Assembly: GCA_037953625.1 (NCBI GenBank) | Contig: CM075652.1 | Span: forward strand, 60,009,501-60,073,500 | Source of the DNA: Crotalaria pallida | Lineage: Eukaryota > Streptophyta > Magnoliopsida > Fabales > Fabaceae | Reading direction: 5' to 3' | DNA: 64,000 nt | In this document: in pieces, positions 43,687 through 57,500 of the stretch | Position numbering within the stretch: position 1 is the stretch's first letter | Layout: each line of letters starts with the position of its first letter | Program-made: the position numbers and the translations under genes | The notes under the pieces: generated by a model | The model's input: the letters and a program-made list of their open reading frames with translations, nothing else | Databases searched by the model: none | What the model was told of the DNA's origin: nothing

Positions 43687-46600
43687 AATGGTCCTGACTC
43701 TTGGTCCTTGGGTGTGTGGTCCAATACGCTGGTCATCATATCTGCAATGTTTCCTGGGAAGTATGCTTTCATATACTTCCAAACTAGAGCTAAAGTTATG
43801 GGTAATGGCTCTAGATAAGTAGCTCATTCTGCTATTAATAAGTGTTCTATGAAGTCTAAGTCGAAGTATGATAGTCGTATGCTTCTCTTTAGACATGTGG
43901 TAACCCTAAAACCATAGTGTTGGTTTATTCCGTTCTCATAGAACCAGTGATAAGGAAATCTTAAAGGAGTTGTAGTTAAGTCTTTGACTCTGGAGAAGAG
44001 TATTTACCCTCACCAGTGTTAAAGTTAATCAACTTTTCAGACCGAGTGTAGGGCAGCCATCTTCTTAAGGATTAACCTTGTTGAGTTTGTTAAACTTTAA
44101 AGCTATCCTTTCTTTATTCCTTATGAATAAGGGTATTGATCAGAGTTGCTCAATGCCTTACCCAATCTGCTATCTCAAGTGGAGACTCTTACAAATCTTC
44201 TTGTAGTTGTTTCCAAGTTATGTCTGAATCGTTCTATTAAGGTATTAGACTTTGTCTATCTACCTGTGTCATGATTACATTTGATCTTAAGCACGGTTTG
44301 GGAGCCGAGGGATCAAGTGATCATGATTAATGACGATAGAACAACCCTGTATTGGGATTCCCAAGTTTCGAATCTGAAATCCAATGGACCCATGTGTTTG
44401 CTTCTGGGTATCAGTGAAGGAATAAGGGGGGGTCAAAGAAATCTTGGTTACAAGAAATGATGTCAGGTTTACCCTTGAGTAAAGCGATAGAGTCTGGAAT
44501 CATGTTGATTCTTGACGCTGATTCTATCTCTACTACCTTCATAATATGGTACCATCGGAAATGGTCAAATGGGAGAAACACGTAGAGAAGTTGCTAAAAA
44601 GATTGGGTTGGATTAGATTAAAGGAGTCTAAGTGTTATTTAAAATTTGATTGGAGGTTGGATTAACCCCAAATCAGGATTCGGGATAGGAATCCACTTAA
44701 GACTGCACTTTCAATCTTGATACGGACATTTGAGTAGGAAATAATGTCGTTCGGATTGACTAATGCACCTGTTCTTTTATGGATTATAAGAACTGGACCT
44801 TTAGATCATATTTGGATTCGTTTGTGGTTTATCCTAAGAATCCGGAGGAGCATGAGAAACATCTCGGGATTGTGTTGAGCATCCTGCAAGAGGAGTAGTT
44901 GTGCGCTAAGCTCACCAAAGATGAGTTTTGGTTGAGCGAAGTAAAGTTCGCAGGGAATGTGATCTTTAAAGAAGAAATTGTGGTGGATCCAGCGGAGGTG
45001 AAGTCAGTGGTGTATGTAATGTGAACAACTTCAGACTATGGTTAAATAAGAAGTTCTTTGGGCTGGCTGGATACTACCGCTGGATTAGTAATGGATTTTC
45101 TAAGATCGCATGGCCTCTGACCAAGTTGACTTTGAAAAATCAACTGTTGTATGGAATGATGGGATGTTGTTTAATTATAGTGGGGTAGTGATGGATTATA
45201 CCCCAATATAATATGATTAGTCCAAGAGGAATTATGGAAAATGTGAGTAGACTATGATTTAAATCATTTCAGTGATGAATTCAGTTGGAATCAAGGTATT
45301 AGAGTATGATTAAATCCTATTTGAGTTGGATTGGACGATATAAAGAAAATGGTTTTTGAAAGTTCTTTGGTTTTATTTCTAAAAACAATACTTCATAACC
45401 GGTTAGAGTTTCTTGTAACCGGTTAGAAGCTGAAAGTTTAAATTAAAAATTTAAGTCAATTTTGAAGTAACTTTTGGCATCAATAAACATCTTCCTCCAA
45501 TTCAAACTCAATGTCAATTACCTAAGTAAAATTTAAGGAAGGATTTAATGTAATAAAATAATTTAATGCCTTGATTCATCATTGAAATTGATTGAAGAGG
45601 ATTGAATTATAATACTTATGGATTAATCGAGAGTTAAAATTAAGGAGCTACTCCAATTAGAGAAGGTAGAGAATTGAGCTGGAGGATGCAAAATAAACAA
45701 TAGGTACTAAGATAAGAAGGTTGTGATTCATGAACAAGTTTGGAGTTCGAAGGTATGAATGACAATAAGAAGAGAAAGAGTGGAATGTAAGCTAAGGGCG
45801 ATGGATGGAGTTTCTTAAAGATTATGGCTTTGATCTCCATTATCATCCTGGCATAGCAAACGTAGTTGCGGACGATTTGAGCTGAAAGGCTATTCGTGTG
45901 AGCTCAATGATGGTCAAGGAGGCTAATCTAATCGAGAAGTTCAGAGACCTAAGTCTGGTAACCCAAGAGGAATCCTCTAGTATTAGATTGGGAATGATTG
46001 CCAATCACCAACGAATTCTTGAATCAGATTCGTGAATTTCAACCAGAAAATGAGGAGTTGAAGGAGACGAATGAGATTTAATTTTTGGAATTAAATTCTG
46101 AGATTATGGATATTAGAAAATATATTATGGAGGCAAGTGATTTATGAAGTGTTGTCTAGAACAACCTAGATGAGAAATCCAAAGGCATGAACTTCAAGAA
46201 TAGATTATGTTCGAACCCAAGTTAACTATCAACTATCAAGGAATAAGGAATTTCTCGATGTTGGTAAGCATGTATGAGGACTAAGGGAAAGTACATGAAT
46301 TTCACACGAGAAACGTCTGAGTCCATAATAAGAGAAAGAATGATGAAATACAGGCCCAACTGGAGAAAGAGGAAAAGTAAATGGGAGAATATCAACCACG
46401 GAAATATCAAGGTTAAGGAATCCTCAATTGAAGAAAAGTGACTAAGGAGGAAATAGGGAAGGGAACATTTGTCCATCTCAAGGTGAAAACTGTGAAGCAC
46501 ATCACTTTGAGTTTAATTGTGATGTACCTAAGGGAATAGTCAATTCCGATTGCAGGAAGCTGGAGTAGTATTCACCGAAATGCCTTGAGGGAAAGGTGAG

Positions 46601-47470
46601 AAAGGAATGGACGAATCCAGCACGAGAAGAATTCACCGGCTGAGATGAGAGTTGAGTGTAATCCTGATGTAGACAACCCAAGCCTATCTCTTCCTTTGAT
46701 CTGAGTTAACGTAGTCAAATGTTTTTCGATTACGTTAATCTAATCGTTTGAAAATATCAATATCCTGTTGGAAGTTCAACTCCAATCTTTCTGTGATCAA
46801 AACCTTTATCACAGTTGGATGTGATAAATATCTATGGACACTACAGAAATAGAAAGATCAGTTATGTCTAGAGAGATTAACAACCACCGGGATAGGACAA
46901 ATCTTTGTCTCCCCAACGGAAATGTCTCTAGAACTTGACTATCTAACTAAGTCTGATAATGATAATTAACTTATCTTTAAGTTCATCTAACTTAAAGACC
47001 TATCATATGGTCTTTCTTGTGAAAGATTATATCTGAAAGAGATGATTTTGTTATTAATGGTTTGAATACTAGGACTGATCACCCTAATGTCTCAAACTAT
47101 TAAGGAATAAAGTCATACAAATGTTTCTTTGATCGTGCTCGAGGGATCAGAATGCGCAACCCAAAAAGTTTTTCCAAAAAGTTTGATGAAAAGTGTTTTA
47201 TTTGAAGAATGTTTATGTGAACTGTATTACTCAAAAGAGTATTCCTTTTAAAAGAATTCCTTCACATAAGAGTTTTTATGCAAAGAATTTTTAAAGTGAA
47301 AGGTTTCATTAGAAATGTTTCGAAATAAAAGAACTATATCGAAACTCTTTTAAGTGGGGGAGGACCCTGAAGAACAAATTTTTGGGAGCAAGATGAAGTT
47401 TTCTAGTATAAAAACACTTTGGAAAAGTCGAAAATTTTAGAAGATGAATTTCGGGGACGAAATTCCTTTT

Positions 47471-47484
47471 AAGTGGGGGAGTAG
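47471..47484 (+). promoter_or_regulatory. Polypurine tract of element B
   Basis: AAGTGGGGGAGTAG directly before the 3' LTR at 47485; primes plus-strand synthesis in LTR elements. Confidence 0.85.
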
Positions 47485-50400
47485 TGTAACACCCCTAATT
47501 TTCGTCTCCCAAATAACCAAGAAATTAATTATAACAATTATTTTATAATTGATTTATATTAGTTTTGAAGGTTTTAGTTTTTGTACATTATGTGTTTTTA
47601 TTATATAAAAATATGAGATATATTTTTATATGGTTATTTTGTACAAAAATGTGAATATTGTAATTTAGTCCTTGAGTTGGGACCTAATTGCAATATTAAA
47701 AAGGTTTTTGAAGAAAGAGTAATTAAATTATTAATTTTTGGATTTTATCAGTATGTAACCGGTTAGAAGGGCTTTGTAACCGGTTACACGATGAACTCAG
47801 GAACTGGGTTAGTGGGTTTTTATGAGTAATCACCCAATTAATCCAGAAATTTGCCACGAATCCCACTCAATCACGCTGAGGAACGCGTGTCGCCTTGCAT
47901 GCAAGCCTGATCTCTCTATAAAAACCCAAATTGTTGATGAATTTGGGTTGATTTTCTGATTGAAGTGCTGAAACTCTGTTTTTAGGGTTCTGAGATTCGT
48001 CCCTGTAATTCTCCTTCGTTTCTGAGAGTTAGAACATGAGTGATACACTGTTACAAAGCTCACATCAAGGGCTTTGTATTGATATAAAAATCGTGAGTTG
48101 AGAGTCCCTGAGTTGAGAGAACGAAGCTTGCAAAGTAAGAGTGTTGAAGCTGTCAACACTGATTCTGAGTTCCTGGAGCTTGGTTTGGACTTCGATTTGG
48201 GTAAGCACATGCACTTTTTGAGTCTCAAATCTGTTCAAATCTTTAGAGCATGTTGCATAGAGTGAGTATTGATGGTTTTCCCCAATTTGTTTGTCCAATT
48301 CATGTGTCAAATCTTGTAGTTTTTGGACCCTGTCAAACCCGTTGCTGGCTGAAAATGGAGATTGTGGAGTCTAGGGAGATCTTGCAAATTCCAGTGACTA
48401 AATTCATCAAGCACAATTTAGAGGTAAGGGGGAAGCTTACTATTTGCTAGAATGAGAATAAATTGTGGTAGAACATAGGATGAGTCACCAAGAGACTCAA
48501 AGGGCATAAGTTAAAATGGTTCAGTGGCTTGGAGGCCAATCTAAGCTCAATTGTGGTTATGAGCAATGTTATCTGGATGCATGCAAGCTATATTGATGTT
48601 GGATTCATGACTTATTTGGATATTATGTGAATTGATGCATTAAGTTGTGAAAGATGTGCAATTATGTGCAATTTGAGTATCTAAATTGAATGCATGCAAG
48701 ATAGATATGTTTCTGTGTATGAACATGTTTTTCTTAAGGTATATGAACTCTATGAATGTTGAAATTTGGTTAGATTTGAGAAATGAAAAGAATGATTTGT
48801 CAAACCTCTTGTTTTAGTGGACTGCCTACATAATCTAACCGGTTACTCGATATTTGTAACCAGTTAGACACTGTAAAATTTCAAATGAAAATAAGTTTAT
48901 AAAATCAGTCTTGTGGCCTTATCAATTTTACTCAAATCTATACTTTAATTTCATTGGAAACAATCTGGAAATGAGTTGATTATACTGTCATGGTTCAAAT
49001 TGAAGGGTAAGAGTTAATACCTTAATTTAATGAGATAATTTCAAGAGGAAATTATGCTCATTTGAGAAAAGAAGGTGATTTGGACTTTTGAATGATAAAC
49101 ACAGTGGTTTTGAGGTGTAAAATAAGGTTAAAATTTGTCTAGGGATTGGGTAAAGAATTCAAGAAAAAGGGTTTTTCTGAATTTCAATGGTAAACAGTTC
49201 AGGTCTGTAATTCTAACCGGTTAGCTTGAAACTGTAACCGGTTAGTACCTGAATTTGAAAAATAAAAAGTTAAGTTTTTGAGTACCATTGGTTATGTTTT
49301 CCCAATCTAAGACTAATGGCATGTTTTTGAGAGAATTCAAGAGAATTTTGTGCCAAAGTTATGCCTCAAATTAATCATTCAAAAGAAAGATTGAATTATT
49401 TCCAAATCACAATAAATAAAGTAAAGATAAAACCAACCTTGATGATTGTGCATCCATATAGAATGGAAGTTTGGTTGGTAAGAACGTTTATCATATTCTG
49501 GGAATATGAGGAGGGTACTCCGGGAGTACTAAATTTGTAACCTACTTGATGACACATTCTGGGAATGTGGCCAGTGTCTGGGACCTGGTTATATGCGTTC
49601 TGGGAACGTATGTTAGTGTTCTGCGAACACATTGATATGCAACCTACTTGATGACACATTCTGGGAATGTGGCCAGTGTCCGGGACCTGATTTTTATGCG
49701 TTCTGGGAACGTATGCGTTCTGGGAACGTGATGCACACTCTGGGAGTGATGCTTATTATTCCAAGTATGGTTTGCTACACGTTCTGGGAACGTGGTGCAC
49801 ACTCTGGGAGTGATGCTTATTTATCCAAGTATGGTTTGGCATTACATTCTGGGAACTAATGTCAGTGTTCCGGGAACACAACAGTGTATTGGATGGACGT
49901 CCAAGATGGACTTTGGTAGAGGCCTCAGTTGTGGAAGGAAATCATGCATCATGCCACCTGCATTGAAAGACTTATTATGATTAACCGGGTGTGCTCATAT
50001 GAATATGCATCAAGATTTGCTACATGTTGACTTGTGGATGTTAGTGTTATTCTCATTTGATTATGCGAATATGTATAGCTAACCCCCATGCCCTTATTAG
50101 GTGTTGATCGTGCATCTAGCTTGCACAAGAATCAGTGAAGGGAGATGTCCTTTAGGTGCATGCAGAATATAGAAAGTGTGGGTTGGGAACCCTTTGTGCA
50201 GATATCGAGGATCCAGCCAGATGAATGTTTGGACAGAGAACCAGTGACCAGCTCTATAACATCTCTATTTTTTTAATAGTATTTATATGATACACATTTT
50301 GAAAGAGGTATCATAAGAGGAATTCGGTTTCATAATAATATTTATTTGGTATCCATGGACTTGTTACACTTGATATATTTTGGGGCATAATATGATTACT

Positions 50401-50587
50401 TTATTATGTTTCCGCAAAATCTGATTTTGTTAGTCAACTTCATTATTAATCAAGTGTTTGTGAAAAGGAATTTCCAAGGGAAGGGAAAATTCTTATTTTT
50501 AGATCCTTTTTCAACGATAACAAGTCCAAATATTCATAAACTTATTACTTTTCTTATAATGTAAGATGATATACAAGGAGTGTTACA
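47485..50587 (+). repeat. 3' LTR of element B
   Basis: 3103 bp, collinear with the 5' LTR. The hairpin array is at 49492-49878 and TAACCGGTTA pairs start near 47757/47778, 48836/48857 (second copy TAACCAGTTA) and 49215/49236. Some hairpins carry fresh unpaired changes (for example TGC loop at 49620, broken stem near 49845). Confidence 0.93.
49492..49878 (+). repeat. Mini-hairpin array, 3' LTR of B
   Basis: Same units and order as 42572-42959, beginning CATATTC-TGG-GAATATG and ending GTGTTC-CGG-GAACAC, with a few substitutions that break a stem. Confidence 0.92.
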
Positions 50588-53500
50588 TAATTCAATTAGC
50601 ATGCATCACATAATAAGCCAATTAATATACATATATCATATAAGACAATCTCATCTTAAACAAAAAACCTTGGCCGAATAACAACCGTAAATTATTACCC
50701 TACAAGTTCATTTGTACATAATCTACACATACTATTAAACAATCACTTATTCAATCATTTAAGGCATCATGATCATCATACAAGTCCAGTCAAGTCACAA
50801 AAACGCACAAAAGTTCAAGCATGTCCAAAAAGTATCAAATAGAGCACTAGTTCCAATACGGAGAAAATAAGAAAGACAAAGTTTGAGACCACATCAAATC
50901 GAAGAGTTAAATTCCAAAAATTTTCAGAACGCATACACATACATTAAAATTCATCATAAAAAATTTTCATTTCATTTGGACAATTCTAACTTAGGTTTCA
51001 AATCGGATTTTGCATAAAAATCACAACAACACTGTTGCTGACCTGAGGCTAAAATACTACAATTAAAATTAGTAAATCAACTCCGAATTGCATGAAAACT
51101 GGTACAAACCTTCCTCATACAGTCAAGACAATATCATAAATATTTCAGATTATTTGGAGTTGTTTAAGCCATACTTTTTCAATAAACTTGTCACTAAGTC
51201 TGAAAAATCTGAACCAATCGGTTCACTGTTTTGTCCTTAGAAAAATTATCAAATCAACTCCAAATCTCCTCAAATTTTACAGATATCTAGAGATATTTAG
51301 GAAGCTACCATAAAAATTTCAAGCTATTTGGAGTTGGTTAAGTTCAAAAATTCTGTTTACGTTTAATCCGAAAAGCTTATTTTTCCGAAATCTTTATTAG
51401 CAAAAGGACTCTTGGAAAATTAGAAGATCAATTCCAAAAATCACATGAAAATTCAGAGACGCTACCATTAGCATCATCAAAACAGTAACCCAGTTTCATG
51501 GTTATTGAACTTGAGGAAACATTTTTTTCATTCAAACCTTTTGCTATTGAAAACACAAGTTTTTTTCACAAATGTTCTTTAACAACAAAATTTATTTAAA
51601 ATACCAAAACACTTCCAAACCACTCCAAATTTTCCAGAATTCATTTAAATCATATGAAGAACAACATATCAAATTTTCAAGGCAATCAGATTAGCACAAC
51701 TATCATTTATCACAAATGTCTACAAGCCAGAGCAACATGTTTAAAAATTCAGCAGAGATGCATCATATCATTTTCTATTTCATTCACACACTTGCAGCCC
51801 CTAAATAATTTTATTTCCTACTTCAAACACAGATTATCATGCACCAAAGTCACAATTTTCCAGCCACACATTTAGCTCACACAAACATGCATTTTTCAAA
51901 CCAAATTGATTCATTTTCATGCTTAACCTACTTCACTTTCTTACCAAAAATCAAACTCATTTCAATTCAATTAACCATTTTCATTCAAGCCCAATTCTAA
52001 TGCACTTAAGTAATCAATCAAAGAGCACAACAAATTTCTACACTAAAGTATTTTCATACACAAAAACCGTATAGCACATATGTATACATGATCAACACAA
52101 AAATCAATTTCTCAATTATTTTCCTTCAAAACCGAATCAATAATCGTGAGAACAATTTATTTTAACTCTCATACGACATGCATAATCAAATCAATCTATT
52201 TCCCTAACTAACATACTTAGGTCGAATTAAATATAGTAAAAATTAGGGATTTTCATACAACTTAATCAACACACAAACATACACTAAAAATCCATTTTTC
52301 ATCCTCTTGTCCCAACATAATTCAAGGCACCAAAATGAAACAAAATCATTAGAGCAAAAATGACAAGAAAACCATATGGACCTTAAAGCATCATCCATGT
52401 CCATTTTGTTCATTTTAATATTAGATTTCAACATGCATGCAACTAAAAATCAAAGATTCTAGCTCAAAATCAATTAAATACTAAAAACCACTTTTCCTTC
52501 CCTCTTTTCCTTGTTTGGCCGAATCATTACAAATAAAAATGAGAAACTTTTGCGGAATAAAACAACACAAAACTCATGCTTTAAAACCAAGAAGAATCAA
52601 AGCTTAGTCCTTTATTATAAACACAAAACAAATATTCAAAACAAAAGATCAAAACCACTTGAGCACCAATCAAAATAAAATCGTATGGTCCCTTGGAGGT
52701 TCATGCATGTTCATTTTTAATTTTTTAAGCTTAAATCCTTATACATTGGGGCTTAAAAATCATAGAGGAACACAAAAATATAACATGCATCAAAAACAAA
52801 AATTCATTTCCTTTATTTCTTATCTTGGCCGAATGGTATATAAAGGAAAATAAAAAATCATTCACAATACAAATCAATATACTCATAATCATTTCAAGAT
52901 CAAGAATCAAATCATCAAAAGAAAAAAAGAAAACAAAAATCATCTTTTGTATAAACAAGAACAAAACCGTGGGACCTCTTCTTGTTATGCATGTCCCTTT
53001 TTCATTCACCCAACTTAAATATATGCATATCAAGGATTGAAAAGCATAGATCTTTGATAAAAATCAACATGTATTAACAAACTAACATCTCATACCCAAA
53101 AACAATAAGGACAAGGAAAAAAAATGGAATAAGAACAAGAAAGAACATAAGTTAGAGAATGAGATTAATACCAAGGAAGCTTGAAAATGCACTTAGAATA
53201 ATCAATCATGCTTCCTCGTCTCCTTAGCTTCCCACAGCCTCCTCCCTTCTTCTCTCTAGCAAAGTTTTCTTTTCTTAACATGCCAAGAAGAAAAATGGGA
53301 GTGTGTATGTAAGAGGTATATTTATAAGGGTGGTACTAAAATGGGGTGCAGTGAATAAAATGGGGTGCAAAGAAATTAAGAGGCTTCCCTCACAAGCCTC
53401 CTCTCCCTCACGGCTTCATCCTCATAAAATAGGGGTTGGGACTTTGCATTTTGTTTTATATCTATGATGGTTAGTTAATATCGTATAGGTAGGTTTATGG

Positions 53501-54564
53501 GGTAAAGTTATGTTGGACATGGTAATTAATAGTAGAAGCATGCATGGGTTGAGAATTAATGACATGTCTCCCCTAGGGTGTATGTAGGGTGGTTATGCTT
53601 TGATTAGGAAAGGGTGTGTTTAATTGGGTTACCCGTCTTGTGCACTCATAATTTTATGTCTAACAATTAAAAATTCGAAATGCACAAAATACATTCTTAA
53701 AACCGTTCAACACATTATTGTAGTAGAAAACAATATTTTTCCAATACAATAAACACCACTTAAAAATCATAATTCAATTTACTAAAACGAAACATTATAA
53801 TCTTTCCAAAAATAACAAAATTTCGTGGATATCAAAATAAATTCCAAAATGTACCAAAATAAATTCTACATTTTAATACAATCGTTTTGACTGTAAATTC
53901 GTCCAATTCGGATTTACAGATCGAAAGTTATGAATTTTCAAAGTTACGTAATCAAATAAATCAATAAATAATAATTCCTTCAAAACACAAAACAAAGTAA
54001 AATAATCCACCATTATAAAAATAAATTCCAAATAATTACTCCCATTCGAATTTTAATTCAAATAACGAATTTATATAAATTTGAAAATAACTGCCCAATC
54101 AGAAATTCTCAAAAATTAATTTATTAAAATGGGGAAAATGCGGGTATTACATGATGGATCAAGAAGGAGTGACTAGCAAGTGTGAAGGAATCACTCACAT
54201 TTGAGAGGGAGATTATCGGGTAGGTATCAGGTTTAGGTGGAAGTTCCACATTGGAAAGGATGAAATGGAAGAGTTTATAAAAGGCAAGACCAAGAGAATA
54301 ATTGCCCTAAGGTTAATTTGGTTTCAAGATGAGGTTTCTCACTTGTTGGTGGCTCTTCACTCTTCTTATGGCCCTATAGCAATGATTCGCGGGTGGTTGA
54401 AGTTCTCTAGTTAAGATCTGAACAAGGATATTACATAAAGGGACACAATTTTTTTAATCATAAAATGATAAAATCAAACCCACTACTTCAGGTCAAGTGA
54501 AAGATTTGCATAAAGTGAGGTTGATGTTCAAGGATAGTTTTGGTCAAGTTAAAAAGAGACAACA

Positions 54565-57500
54565 TGTTACACCCCGATTATGCAACTTGAAAACTCAATT
54601 AAATGTGGCGAAAATTAGGGCCATTTTTTTTTATATATGAACATGAGAACATTTAACCTTTCAGATAATAGTTACAACAAAAAATACATGTTCTCATATT
54701 CATAGACCTTTCAAGTTCCAAACCGAGATGTCAAGGGACACCGCGATTTGAAACTCGTTTTCAAAACACTAATTAAAACGTAGCCCAGTTTGTTTTCTTT
54801 CAAAGATGAAACTCTTGCCGGGGTATAGTATAGTAGAGCTAGGCGACTACGAACTTACAGTGGAGTGCAATGCTCTGAGGGGGAACCCTAGCTTCTAATC
54901 ATACGTCCGAAAACTCCTCAACTAACTCCGATGTCTTGCTCACGGTCCGCCAGTGGAGTCATCCTTATCCGCCTCCCAGGGGTTGCTCTACCGAGTCGTC
55001 TCCTTTCCACGAAGAAGTTCCTACCTCCCAACCAAGCTGGATCTGGAACCTCAAATCTCTTCTGCCTCTAATTGCCGTACCAATTTTCCCAGAGAAGCAA
55101 GAGAAGTAGAAGTACGAGAGAAGAGAAGAATAGAAGAAGAAAGAAAACAGAAGAAGAGGAGAGAGTAAGCTACCCAGACAGTTATGTCGACTATGTGGAA
55201 TTACAATAGGCAAGTATTAAGGGAAAAACAATAACAACATACAAACAACAACATCGACCTTAAGTACACATAGGGTTAAACATAATCTTATACTTAGCTT
55301 CCACCATTACATTCTTATCATCTTTCTTATAAACTTTCGCAATTTCTCCCAACCATTCCTTCTCATCATACATCTCCAATTTCATCATGCTTTCCCAGAA
55401 TCCTTTCTTATATTTTCATTCGATGCTGGGTATTTTTATTGTATATCTCTTTAAAACATCTTTGTGCTTTTAGGTTTTATTATTTCGGATAGCATCAATG
55501 ATGAGGGGGACACATCATTGAGCTCACACACGTCTACATCTCCTCGGTCATCACCCAACCTAGTCGGAAGCAAACAGGAGTACAGGACCTTTACCACGCG
55601 GACATGACAGTTGCCACACAACAAATGGCCCCAGGCCAGGAGGTCTCAGCCTCAATTCATAATCATATCAATCATAACATAAATGCACGCTCTCAGCGGC
55701 AATCACAAATGTCCCGTTCCAGTCCCTCTCACTGTTCTCGAATTGCCATAGGGGGCGACAGTACCATTCTAGTTGGCCTGCAGAACTCACCACGGCATAA
55801 GACCGATCTGCCCGTACCACATGTGGAATTCGTTCCACCTAGAATAGCACTCAAGGCTTCTTGACGTATCACCGTCCTTACCCTCCCCTATTGCAATCAC
55901 AACCCGAATATCCGCAGATACTCCGGGGTATCTTCCTCTCCACTACTTCGAGACGACTCTCATACCTCACCGCGTTTGTATATGTCTTTTAGAGCCTTTT
56001 AGAAATTTCCGGATTTTAATTAACGGCTTATTCCTAACAGTCGGCCCATCCTTGGTGCATCCCTTCAACGAAGCCCGACCACTAAACGCAATTCTATTCC
56101 CCCTAAAACTCATTGGCCCTTGGCCTCACATCACTTTCTCATCTCATACTTTTCAGCATTATTCTCATCAGCATCATCATGGCTCAACAGCCTCATCCAC
56201 ATTATCAGTATCTTTTTCCGCAAAACATTCTCTCAAAATCTCTTTCAAGGAATCATATTTTTGGGTGAGTGTTAATGGAGGAGCAAGCTCAACTCAACAC
56301 TAAGCTTCTTCCCAAAAATATGAACAAGGAAATCCCAACTTCACGCGAGTCACCTTTCGCTTCCATAATTACATTCCTTTCTCATCTCACTCTTCGTTTT
56401 CCTCGTGTTCCATTCTCATCTCTATCTCAAGTATCATCTTTCTTTTCCCCTTCTCAATCTTAATTATCACTTTTCTTTCAATCATTCTTTATCAAACTTA
56501 ATCATTAAATTTTCTTTTATTCTATCCTCATCTCTTTAGTGTTCCATTGGCATCATGATTTATTTCTCGATTAATTTCACAATGTCTCATCGTTCTCAAT
56601 CGCACTTCTTTTTCTCTTTCAATTTCCTTATCATTTTATGTCTCAGGATAAAATCAGACACCAATAAAGGAATTACTTCACCCATTAAACTAACTAACAA
56701 CTCATGCATAATTAACATAACAAACATATTAACTATAGACAACACTTCGGTCTCAGCGACTTGTAGGGATAGCCCACAAACAAACAACAAACACTCACTA
56801 TCCCTCTTCCTCGCCTAACGAGACCTTGTCCAACCTTTGAGATGATTGGACGCCTTAATATGTTGCCTAATACCACGGCGTCTTAAGGGGAGCTTCTCTC
56901 TCACCTGGATGACGAAACATCCGAAAGCGTTCCATTCCAAGGTTTTCTGTTGTTAGCTTTACCACGTTCCTTTCGCGTCCGACACCCGAACTGGACATTT
57001 TTCCCGTGCGTTAGAACGATTTACGTGGGTTATTAATTTTGTTTTGAAATTCATTAAGACAATTTCTTCTCTTGAAGACTCGTTACTAATGTCCAGAGAT
57101 TTTCAAATCTAAATCAAATAAAAGGCTTTTAAGAGAACTTGGAGATAATTAAAACAAATTCATTCTTGCTTAAAAACATTCTGGTTATAAAATCAATGTT
57201 TTTATACTTTAAAACAGAAGATCAAAAATCCAAGAAATAAAATTTTAAAACCATACATTGAAAATCTTTTAAAACACAAGACTTTAAGAAAATAAAATTC
57301 CAAATTGATTTGAGTCATTTGAAATCACATTTTTAAATCAAACAAATTTCAATTTCTTTAAGATACAAACAAATACAGTTCATAAACAGTAAAACAAATT
57401 TAATCCAACACAACAGCAGCATACACAATTTTCTAAGCGCACTCACATAAGGCAAACCATACTTCAATCATTCAAACTAATCAATTAAATTTTAATCTAA

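Larger units (their letters stand above)
43669..47484 (+). pseudogene. Interior of element B: degenerate gypsy pol
   Basis: Short recognisable bits of Ty3/gypsy polymerase appear in several frames between about 44740 and 45130 (FGLTNAP at 44751, then a stretch like the RT-RNase H link with LAGYYRWI near 45066). The RNase H end RRWMEFLKDYGF lies near 45800. Stops and shifts are dense and no gag or integrase frame survives. The 45180-45790 stretch is unrelated AT-rich sequence with another TAACCGGTTA pair (45396/45416, 20-bp spacing). The same lesions recur in copy A at 1-1430. Confidence 0.75.
40548..50587 (+). mobile_element. Complete Ty3/gypsy-derived LTR retrotransposon, element B
   Basis: LTR 40548-43668, interior 43669-47484, LTR 47485-50587, flanked by exact taatt (40543-40547, 50588-50592). 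The LTRs begin TGTAACACCCC, end GTGTTACA and are nearly identical by eye, implying recent insertion. An initiator-Met primer-binding site and a polypurine tract are present. The interior has only wrecked pol sequence, so the element is non-autonomous. It lies inside the 6.7-kb solo LTR and belongs to the same family as copy A. Confidence 0.93.
37392..54151 (-). mobile_element. 6.7-kb solo LTR (gypsy-like), split by element B
   Basis: The two halves, 37392-40547 and 50593-54151, join to about 6715 bp when the nested element and one taatt are removed. The flanking 5-bp repeats are tgatg (37387-37391, 54152-54156). On the minus strand the LTR starts TGTAATACCCGC and ends CGGGGTATTCA, matching the family at 54565-64000 (TGTAACACCCCGC...GGGGTGTAACA). 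A minus-strand TATAAATA box is visible at about 53316-53323, some 830 bases into the LTR. Apart from the ORF at 37756-38226, the halves are non-coding AT-rich sequence. Confidence 0.88.
37158..54430 (+). mobile_element. TRIM-like element, split by the 6.7-kb solo LTR
   Basis: Sequences 37158-37368 and about 54210-54420 are imperfect direct repeats: 'ttcacattgg'/'ttccacattgg', 'ggaagagtttataa', 'gcaagacc' and 'ggctcttcactcttc' in the same order. Just after the left repeat is TGGTATCAAAGCC (37371-37383), one base from the initiator-tRNA-Met primer site. With the solo LTR removed, the interior is under 100 bp, as in terminal-repeat-in-miniature elements. The repeats are diverged and no TSD was found. 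Confidence 0.5.

Noticed and set aside
54953..55213. Short frames repeated identically at 61949-62209
   Set aside because: They are conserved only because the two LTRs are recent copies; no motif or coding bias.
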